Source: Polyangia bacterium (GTDB taxonomy: Bacteria; Myxococcota_A; Polyangia; Nannocystales; Nannocystaceae). Taken from it: a stretch of DNA of 64,000 bases. The DNA lies in the NCBI GenBank assembly GCA_030424595.1, contig JAUHWG010000030.1, positions 62,001-126,000 on the forward strand. Direction: 5' to 3'. Of the stretch, positions 17,761-26,152 are shown one piece after another. Both the position numbers and the translations under genes were made by a program. The notes under the pieces were generated by a model. The model was given only the letters and a program-made list of their open reading frames with translations, was not told the origin of the DNA and did not search any database. The first letter of the stretch is position 1. The number at the start of each line of letters is the position of its first letter.

Positions 17761-17820
17761 CTGGTTCTGGTTCTGGTTCTGGTTCTGGCTCTGGCCCTGG
17801 CCCTGGCCCTGGCCCTGGCC
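17761..17820. repeat. hexanucleotide tandem repeat in a divergent promoter region
   Basis: Ten perfect-length units run in order: CTGGTT four times, CTGGCT once, CTGGCC five times. The tract lies 46-105 bp before the MYXO-CTERM gene start (minus strand) and 120-179 bp before the lipoprotein start at 17940 (plus strand). Slippage would change promoter spacing in 6-bp steps. Confidence 0.9.
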
Positions 17821-17939
17821 CGGTCGCCTAGGGCGAGATTGACCGATGTCGAGGCTCGGCGGTCTGGCGATGGGCGCGGGTGATGGGCCCCGGCGATGGG
17901 CCTGGTCACGGGCGCAGGCCGAGCCGTACCATCGGCCGG

Positions 17940-19175
17940 GTGTCGCTCCGCTGCCCTCGCGCTCTTCTCCTCCTCGCGCTCTTCGCCTGTGATCGCGGTG
18001 CGACCGACGTTCAACCGCTGATCGCCGAGGGGAGGGTCGCCCAGGAGCAGGCCGGGAGCACGCCCGCAGCCGCGCCGCAGGCAGCTCCCCAGGGGACCCC
18101 TGCGAGCGCGCCGCAGGTGGCCGTCGATCCGGCGGGGGAGGAGCGGGCGCTGGTCGAGAAGCCGCCGCGCTCCGCGATCCCCTTGGACCTCACGGTCGAG
18201 GCGACGGTGAAGCTCCAACCGAAGCAGGCGCGGACCTCCGCAAACCTCGTCGAAGGTACGGTCGGCGGGGTCGCGTTCCTCGGCGAACGGAGCGAGCTCT
18301 TGGTCGGCGGCGGCAACGATGATCGGATCCACGTCGCCGAGATCGCCAGCGGCCGCGAGGTGTGGGTCTCGCCAAAGCTCGGCAAGGACGTCGAGGCGGT
18401 CGCCTCCTGCGGCGGTGAGTTCTTCGCCGGCCTGACCTACCACAACCGGCTCCTGGTCTATCGCAAGCCCTTCGGCGGTCGGGTGCAGGTCGAGTCGACC
18501 TCCCACGGCGGCGGCAGCGAGTGGCTCGCCTTCACCGACGACTGCGAGCACCTGCTGATGCCGGAATTTCTCGGCCGGCTCTATCTCTATGAGCGGCGAA
18601 GCGGCGCCCTCGCGGCGGAGCTTCCCTCCGACGGGTACCGAAAATTTGGCATCAGCGATAAGCGCACGGTCTACCGCCGCGCGGGCGCCGGTCCGTCGCT
18701 GGGAGAGGCGCGCTACTGGGAGTACGCGTGGGACTCCTCCCCGGCCCGAGGGACGAGCCGCGGGCTGCCCTACAAGATCGAAGATGACGAGCTCGGCCTG
18801 CTGGTGCAGGTGCTGCCGATCCCGGGGGGAGGCTTCCTCCGCGAGTACTGTGACCGCGAGCGCTGCCGGGTGATCCTCGGGGACGGCGACAGGGTGGTCG
18901 ACTTCGCGGTCGCCGGCGGGGTGTGGACATTGGCGCTCGGATCGACCCTCGCGCTCTCCCGCGGCGGCGAGTACCTGGCCTGGTACCGCGACGGTCTGCC
19001 GGTCGAGCTGGTCGAGCTCGCGACGGGCCAGCGGGCGTCGCTGCCGGCGGTGCCGCGGACGATGAGCTCCACCGTCGACTTCACGTTTGATCCGCTGGAT
19101 CCGCGGCGGATCGCGGTGACGATGCACCCGGATCCGAACAAGGTGACGGTGTATCGAATCGGCGGCGAGGGCTGA
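17940..19175 (+). CDS. WD40/beta-propeller-like lipoprotein
   Basis: With the GTG at 17940 the product is 411 residues and begins with a compact lipoprotein signal (VSLRCPRALLLLALFAC, Cys17). A Pro/Ala/Gln-rich linker to about residue 75 follows, then repeated beta-blade-like units with the wording of WD40/PQQ-like propellers (LLVGGGNDDRIHVAEIASGR, YLYERRSGALAAELPSDG, DPLDPRRIAVTMHPDPNK). An upstream ATG at 17880 would add 20 residues unlike a signal peptide. It is probably an outer-membrane or periplasmic binding protein. It is transcribed divergently from the MYXO-CTERM gene. Confidence 0.65.
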   Translation: MSLRCPRALLLLALFACDRGATDVQPLIAEGRVAQEQAGSTPAAAPQAAPQGTPASAPQVAVDPAGEERALVEKPPRSAIPLDLTVEATVKLQPKQARTSANLVEGTVGGVAFLGERSELLVGGGNDDRIHVAEIASGREVWVSPKLGKDVEAVASCGGEFFAGLTYHNRLLVYRKPFGGRVQVESTSHGGGSEWLAFTDDCEHLLMPEFLGRLYLYERRSGALAAELPSDGYRKFGISDKRTVYRRAGAGPSLGEARYWEYAWDSSPARGTSRGLPYKIEDDELGLLVQVLPIPGGGFLREYCDRERCRVILGDGDRVVDFAVAGGVWTLALGSTLALSRGGEYLAWYRDGLPVELVELATGQRASLPAVPRTMSSTVDFTFDPLDPRRIAVTMHPDPNKVTVYRIGGEG

Positions 19176-19503
19176 GCGGCGGCGGCCGAGGTTCGGCGCG
19201 CTCGCTGGCCCTCGGCGACTCTTGGCTCCGCAGGACCGCTCGGTGTGGTCCGCGGCATTTCCTAGATGCTGAGAGCACAGGGACTTTCACATCAGCTCGC
19301 CGTGGCGAGAGCCGACGCGGTGATGGGGGCGTCGCGTGAAGTGCGCGAGAGCGCTGCGTCTTCCCTGCGCTTGCCCGCGCTCGGGGATCCCAGGGAATTC
19401 ACGGCGACAGAGAACCGTGATCCCACAAGGAGCTGGCCACGGGCGCTGAGAATGTGCCCCTGGGGGCGTAGGCATGGGCAGGGGGGCCGCGTATTCTTTC
19501 GCC
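19176..19503. other. intergenic gap
   Basis: No gene, repeat or clear terminator is seen in these 328 bp. The sugar kinase could start at the ATG at 19474 within this stretch. Confidence 0.35.
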
Positions 19504-21090
<1,587 letters not shown>

Positions 21091-21120
21091 GCGGTCGCCA
21101 AAGCCTCCGAGTCAAACATC

Positions 21121-22644
21121 ATGAAAATCAAGGACGTCGTCGAGAAGCAGCTCGGACGCCTCCCCCCGGGGATGCTCACGGGCGCCTTCAAGGTCGCCAA
21201 AAAGATCCCCTGGGTGCGCGAGCGGATCGAGCGCGAATACAGCACGATGCTCGAGGCGATGGAGACCAGCCTCCGCCCCTACCGCGGCGAGTTCCCGAGC
21301 TATACGGCGCTGCCTGCGGAGGGGACCTCGCGGACCGAGGTGCTCGAGGTGATGCGGGCGATGTCGGAGCGGGAGGAGTCGCGCTGGCGCGACGGCTACG
21401 TCTCGGGCGCCGTCTATCACGGCAATCGCGATCACATCGAGTTTCTCAGCGAGGTCTACGCCCTGCACTCGCAGGTGAACCCCCTCCACTCGGATCTCTG
21501 GCCGAGCGCGACCAAGTACGAGGCGGAGATCGTCGCGATGACGGCGGCGATGCTCGGCGGCGACGCGGTCCCGGCGGGCCCCAAGGGTGAAGACGGTGTC
21601 TGCGGGGTGGTCTCGTCCGGCGGCACCGAGAGCATCCTCCTGGCGATGAAGACCTACCGCGACCAGGCCCGCCAGCGGGGGATCAAGCACCCCGAGCTGG
21701 TCCTGCCGACGAGCGCCCACGCGGCCTTCGACAAGGCGGGGCTCTACTTCGGGATCGAGCTCGTCAAGGTCCCGGTCGGCCCCGACTTTAAGGCCGACGT
21801 CGCGGCGATGACCCAGGCGATCACCCGCAACACGATCGCCCTGGTCGGCTCGACCCCCTCGTTCCCCCACGGCGTCATCGATCCGATCGAGTCCCTCTCC
21901 GAGGTCGCCCGCGGCCACGGGATCGGCATGCACGTCGACGCCTGCCTCGGCGGCTTTGTTCTCCCTTGGGCCGAGCGCCTCGGCTACAAGGTGCCGGTCT
22001 TCGACTTCCGCCTGCCGGGCGTGACGTCGATGTCCGCCGACACCCACAAGTACGGCTACGCGGCCAAGGGCACCTCGGTGGTGCTCTATCGCGGCCACGC
22101 CCTGCGGCGCTTCCAGTACTACACGACCACGGAGTGGCCCGGCGGGATGTACTTCTCGCCGACCCTCGCGGGCTCCCGTCCTGGGGCGCTCAGCGCCGCC
22201 GCCTGGGCGGCGATGGTCTCGATCGGCGAGCGCGGATACATGGACTCGACGCGAGCGATCCTGGAGACCGCGGCGACGATCCGCGAGGGCATCGAGGCGA
22301 TCCCCGGCCTCCGGGTCCTCGGCGACCCGCTCTGGGTGATCGCCTTCGCGGCCGACGACCTCGACGTCTACCGGGTGATGGAGCACATGAGCCACCAGGG
22401 GTGGAACCTCAACGGGCTTCATAAGCCCGCATGTGTCCACCTCTGTGTGACCCTTCGCCACACGCAGGACGGGATCGCGGAGCGATTTCTGGCTGACCTC
22501 CGGGAGGCTGTCTCGGTGGTCACCGCGACGCCGAGCGAGGGAGGCTCGATCGCGCCGGTGTACGGCCTCGCGGGGACAATCCCCGTCCGAGGGGTCGTCA
22601 GCGACGTTCTCGAGCGCTACATGGACCTGCTCTACAAGGTGTAG
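21121..22644 (+). CDS. sphingosine-1-phosphate lyase-like PLP enzyme
   Basis: The 507-residue protein belongs to the group II decarboxylase family of PLP enzymes and closely follows eukaryotic and bacterial sphingosine-1-phosphate lyases. It has SSGGTESILLAMKTYRD (cofactor phosphate), HVDACLGGFVLPWAE (Asp to the pyridine nitrogen), and MSADTHKYGYAAKGTSVVLY with the Schiff-base Lys310. YYTTEWPGGMY-like and AGSRPG motifs of the family are also present. It would split a phosphorylated long-chain base into an aldehyde and phosphoethanolamine. It has no N-terminal membrane helix, unlike animal and yeast enzymes. It follows the FGGY kinase gene by 30 bp. A hairpin lies 9 bp after its stop. Confidence 0.85.
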   Translation: MKIKDVVEKQLGRLPPGMLTGAFKVAKKIPWVRERIEREYSTMLEAMETSLRPYRGEFPSYTALPAEGTSRTEVLEVMRAMSEREESRWRDGYVSGAVYHGNRDHIEFLSEVYALHSQVNPLHSDLWPSATKYEAEIVAMTAAMLGGDAVPAGPKGEDGVCGVVSSGGTESILLAMKTYRDQARQRGIKHPELVLPTSAHAAFDKAGLYFGIELVKVPVGPDFKADVAAMTQAITRNTIALVGSTPSFPHGVIDPIESLSEVARGHGIGMHVDACLGGFVLPWAERLGYKVPVFDFRLPGVTSMSADTHKYGYAAKGTSVVLYRGHALRRFQYYTTTEWPGGMYFSPTLAGSRPGALSAAAWAAMVSIGERGYMDSTRAILETAATIREGIEAIPGLRVLGDPLWVIAFAADDLDVYRVMEHMSHQGWNLNGLHKPACVHLCVTLRHTQDGIAERFLADLREAVSVVTATPSEGGSIAPVYGLAGTIPVRGVVSDVLERYMDLLYKV

Positions 22645-22652
22645 CGGCCTTT

Positions 22653-22669
22653 CGGGGCGACGCGCCCCG
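22653..22669 (+). terminator. GC-rich hairpin after the lyase gene
   Basis: CGGGGCG, loop ACG, CGCCCCG form a perfect 7-bp stem beginning 9 nt after the lyase stop codon. No T-tract follows. The hairpin overlaps the first unit of the 22-bp repeat below. It may separate the lyase transcript from the PilZ operon. Confidence 0.4.
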
Positions 22670-22722
22670 CCCGGGGAGGCGACGCGCCCCGCCCGGGGAG
22701 GCGATGTGCTGCGCCCAGGGAG
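22657..22722. repeat. 22-bp tandem repeat, three units
   Basis: Two identical 22-bp units (22657-22678, 22679-22700; GCGACGCGCCCCGCCCGGGG plus AG) and a third, diverged unit (22701-22722) lie between the lyase gene and the PilZ gene. The unit length is twice the 11 bp seen in other gaps of this window. Confidence 0.75.
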
Positions 22723-22892
22723 GGGCCAGGCCCACCTCGAGCCGGCCGTGCGCGCGGATCCTCGCGGCGACTGCGGTCGTCCTTCGCGTCTGATCGGAGG
22801 GACCCGGGCGCGTTGACATGGGGGCGAGAGGACCCCCAAGATCGACAGCGATGAAGCGGCTCGGCAGGAGCGCCTTGGCCTGTCCTACTGGT

Positions 22893-22900
22893 AAGAGGAG
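22893..22900 (+). promoter_or_regulatory. ribosome binding site deciding a TTG start
   Basis: AAGAGGAG lies 6 nt before the TTG at 22907. It is one of the few strong Shine-Dalgarno sites in the window and supports this rare start codon for the PilZ fusion gene. Confidence 0.7.
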
Positions 22901-22906
22901 TGTGTT

Positions 22907-25900
22907 TTGAATCCATTGCCCTATGGCCGCCCGGGCGATCGCCGGGCGTTTCCGCGCGTGCACTGCGCCCTCGATTGTGCGGTCTCTGAGATCGGCGCCG
23001 GTCGCCTCCTCAACCTCAGCGTCGGCGGGGCCTTCATCGCCTTCGCCGGCGAGCTCGACAAGCCGGGCGATCACGTCCACGTCCGCTTCGACCTAGGCGA
23101 CGAGGAGGTGCTCGTGGTCGGCGAGGTGGTCCGCACGTCGCCGATCGTCCCCCTCGGGACCGGCTTCGGCGTCCGCTTCCTCGAGGTCGCCGAGGAGCTC
23201 GGCGATAACCTCCATCGCTTCGTCCTCGGCCGTCTCCTCACCGAGATCGCCGAGGTCATGGAGGACAACCCGGCGCCGCTCGACCCGAACTCGGTGACGG
23301 TGATCCGCGGGGTCGATCAGGTCCTGGCGGAGCTCCGCGATGGGATCTCCGACAGCGGCGGCTTCGAGGGGGCGCTCTTCCAGCGCGACGTCGCCGAGCT
23401 GGTCGACGTCTGCCTGACCCAGGCGGGGAGCCAGCGCCTGCTGGCCCAGCTCAAGTCGAGCTCGGTCACCCACCCTAGGGTCGGCGATCACGTCCACCTC
23501 AGCCTCCGCCGCGGCCACGCGAACGTCCACCTCCACACCCAGGTGCTCGATCGCACGGGCGCCTCGCTGGTGCTCGAGGTCCCCCCCTCGGTGACCCGCT
23601 TTGAGCTCCGTCGGTCGCCGCGGACCGTCCCTGGCCCTGGGACCATGTTTGTCGAGATCCCGGTGCCCTATCCGCCGGGGCGGCGGCTCCGTCGCGAGGT
23701 GCTCGACATCTCGGCGACCGGCCTCGCCTTCCGCTGTCGCACCGACGAGGTCTTCTTCCTGCCCGGGACGCCGCTGCGGGAGCTGATCATCACCGGCGTC
23801 GAGGGGGGCGGGGAGGAGCGGCGCTCGGCCCAGGTGATGCACGTGACCGCGGTCGAGGGCGAGGGCGGCCGGGTCGAGCACCTGCGGGTCGGCGTCGACT
23901 TCGGCATCTCCGACACAGCCTTCAAGCGGGGCGTCCGTCCGCGGCCCTCCGGTGAGCGCAAGGCGACCTCTTTCCTCAGCCGGATGACCTCGCTCATCGG
24001 TCAGCTCGTGCCGAGGCGCGCGGCGGCGAGCGGTCGTCGCGGCGGAGGGGGCCCGGAGATCGAGGTCGTCCGCTACGCCAACAGGCGTCGGGAGGAGATC
24101 GTCGCGATCCTAAACACGACCCCGCGCGAGGGGGGGAGGCGGCTCCGAGCGCCGGTGATCGTGATCCCGCCGGCCCACGGCAAGCGCAAGGAGTCGACCT
24201 CCGGGCTCGCGCTGACGCTGGTCGAGAACTTCGCCCGCCGCGGCCGCGACGTCGTCGTCATCCGCTACGACGGGGTCCGCAACCTCGGCGAGAGCTACAA
24301 GGATCCCGACTGTCGTGAGCACGGCCGGGAGGCGCTGCGGATGACCCTCTCCCAGGGGGTCGCGGATCTCGAGGCGACGCTCGACTATGTCGAGAGGAAC
24401 GAGGTCTTCGCCGCGTCGTCGGTGATCGTCGTCTCCTTCAGCCTCCAGGCCGTGATCGGTCGGCGGGTGCTCTTCGCCGATCGCGGCCGGAGGATCCGGC
24501 ACTGGGTGACCGTCAACGGGGCGCCCTACGCCCGCGATCTGATCTGCAACGCCGCCGGCGGGGTCGACTACATCGGTCAGCACCGCGGCGGGGCGCGGGT
24601 CGGGGACGCGTCGATCCTCGGGGTGGTCTCGGACGCGGACAGGTTCTGCGCCGACGCGATCAAGCACGGGCTCGCCTTCGCAGAGGACGCGGTCCGGGAG
24701 CTGCCGGCGATCGCCGCCCCGATCACCTGGATCCTCGGCCGCTATGACGCGTGGGTCGATCCCCAGGTCGTCCGTGATCTGATGGCGCTGCCCTCGGCGG
24801 CGGAGCGGACGGTGGCAGAGCTCGATTGTGGCCACATCCCCCTCAACTCTGAGGAGGCGTTGGATCTCTTCCAGACGATCACGCGGGCGATCTGGCGCTC
24901 CCTCGAGGGGGAGGAGATCGAGCCTGTGTTCCCGCCGTGGCGCGAGTTCATCAACGTCCGCAACGCGGAGTGGAAGCGAACGCCGCGCTCGCCCCTGCCC
25001 GACAAGCGGACCTACTGGGCGCAGTACCTGATGGGTGGTGGCGAGCAGAAGATCTCGTACGACGTGCTCTGCGCCTGCGACGAGTACCTCCGCTTCCTCG
25101 ACCGCCAGGCTGACCTCCTCGGGATCGAGCCCGGAGACCGGGTCGCGGACATGGGCTGTGGCACGGGGAACTTCTTCGCTCGCTATTTCGCGCAGCGCGA
25201 CACGAGGGGGCGAGGTGCGAGCGCGCGCGTGACCCTCGTCGACTTCGTGCCGACGGCGCTCGCAGCGGCCGAGGCCAAGCTCCGCCATGTCGGCGCTGGT
25301 CGAGACGGTCTTGCGGTCTCTGTCGACGCCCGCTGCGTTAGCCTTGAGCTGAGTCCGGCGCGGATCTTCCGGGGCTTCCTGGCAGGCGATTTTTATGGGT
25401 ACGACCCGCTCAAGGGGACGATGAAGGGTCTCGGCGACTACTCGATCGAGATGTGGAAGGCGATGGACAACTGGCGCCTCCACGACGTGCTGCGCGGGCG
25501 GGTGCTCGACGACGAGGATCGCAGCTTCCTCAAGAGCAGCTTCCCCGCGGACGAGCGCGAGGTCGTCGTCGACGTCAACCGGATCTGCCGCTGGATCCAG
25601 GGTCACTGGGAGCCCTCCGATCTGACCCGCGAGGGTCGACGGCGGATCTCCTCGGGGGCTGCGCCGACCTTCACCGATCTCCGGCTCGCGCGCCTCGCGA
25701 GCCGCGACGCGGAGGCGCTGGAGCGGCTCCCCTTCGCCGACGGGTCCTTCGATCGGCTGGTCTCATCGCTGGTCCTCTCGTACCTGGAGAACCCGCTGGA
25801 GACGCTCCGCGAGTACCACCGCTGCCTCGCCCCCGGCGGTCGTCTCGTCGTCTCGTCGATGCGCCCCGACGTCGACATGAGCCGGATCTACCAGAACCTC

Positions 25901-26152
25901 CTGCTCAGCCTCGAGCGGGGGGATGAGGTCGCGATCCCCGACGGGATCAGCCGCCTCGAGTTCATCCGAGATCTGCGCTCATTCCTCTCGTCGGCGGCCT
26001 TCCTCCTCACCCTCGCGGAGGAGGGGCACTTCGCCTTCTTCACCCGTGACGAGCTCCGTCACCTGGTCGAGCGCGCCGGCTTTCGCCGGGTCGAGACCTT
26101 CGAAGCGTTCGGCAACCCTCCCCAGGCGTACATCACCGTAGGCTATCGATGA
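22907..26152 (+). CDS. PilZ-PilZ-alpha/beta-hydrolase-SAM methyltransferase fusion
   Basis: The 1081-residue protein combines four parts. PilZ domain 1 (about 8-100) has RxxxR at 13-17 and NLSVGG at 36-41. PilZ domain 2 (about 195-335) has RRSPR at 235-239 and DISATG at 267-272. Both cyclic-di-GMP-binding motifs are therefore intact twice. Residues 395-660 are an alpha/beta hydrolase like LuxD-type thioesterases: Ser512 in VSFSLQA, Asp614 or Asp618 in GRYDAWVDP and His643 in CGHIPL form a plausible triad. Residues 735-1081 are a class I methyltransferase (VADMGCGTGNFF at 746-757, LAPGGRLVVSSMRPD later) with an insertion of about 130 residues. There is no signal peptide. It overlaps the HD-GYP kinase gene by ATGA. 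An acyl- or lipid-modifying enzyme switched by cyclic di-GMP is inferred; the substrate is unknown. Confidence 0.85.
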   Translation: MNPLPYGRPGDRRAFPRVHCALDCAVSEIGAGRLLNLSVGGAFIAFAGELDKPGDHVHVRFDLGDEEVLVVGEVVRTSPIVPLGTGFGVRFLEVAEELGDNLHRFVLGRLLTEIAEVMEDNPAPLDPNSVTVIRGVDQVLAELRDGISDSGGFEGALFQRDVAELVDVCLTQAGSQRLLAQLKSSSVTHPRVGDHVHLSLRRGHANVHLHTQVLDRTGASLVLEVPPSVTRFELRRSPRTVPGPGTMFVEIPVPYPPGRRLRREVLDISATGLAFRCRTDEVFFLPGTPLRELIITGVEGGGEERRSAQVMHVTAVEGEGGRVEHLRVGVDFGISDTAFKRGVRPRPSGERKATSFLSRMTSLIGQLVPRRAAASGRRGGGGPEIEVVRYANRRREEIVAILNTTPREGGRRLRAPVIVIPPAHGKRKESTSGLALTLVENFARRGRDVVVIRYDGVRNLGESYKDPDCREHGREALRMTLSQGVADLEATLDYVERNEVFAASSVIVVSFSLQAVIGRRVLFADRGRRIRHWVTVNGAPYARDLICNAAGGVDYIGQHRGGARVGDASILGVVSDADRFCADAIKHGLAFAEDAVRELPAIAAPITWILGRYDAWVDPQVVRDLMALPSAAERTVAELDCGHIPLNSEEALDLFQTITRAIWRSLEGEEIEPVFPPWREFINVRNAEWKRTPRSPLPDKRTYWAQYLMGGGEQKISYDVLCACDEYLRFLDRQADLLGIEPGDRVADMGCGTGNFFARYFAQRDTRGRGASARVTLVDFVPTALAAAEAKLRHVGAGRDGLAVSVDARCVSLELSPARIFRGFLAGDFYGYDPLKGTMKGLGDYSIEMWKAMDNWRLHDVLRGRVLDDEDRSFLKSSFPADEREVVVDVNRICRWIQGHWEPSDLTREGRRRISSGAAPTFTDLRLARLASRDAEALERLPFADGSFDRLVSSLVLSYLENPLETLREYHRCLAPGGRLVVSSMRPDVDMSRIYQNLLLSLERGDEVAIPDGISRLEFIRDLRSFLSSAAFLLTLAEEGHFAFFTRDELRHLVERAGFRRVETFEAFGNPPQAYITVGYR

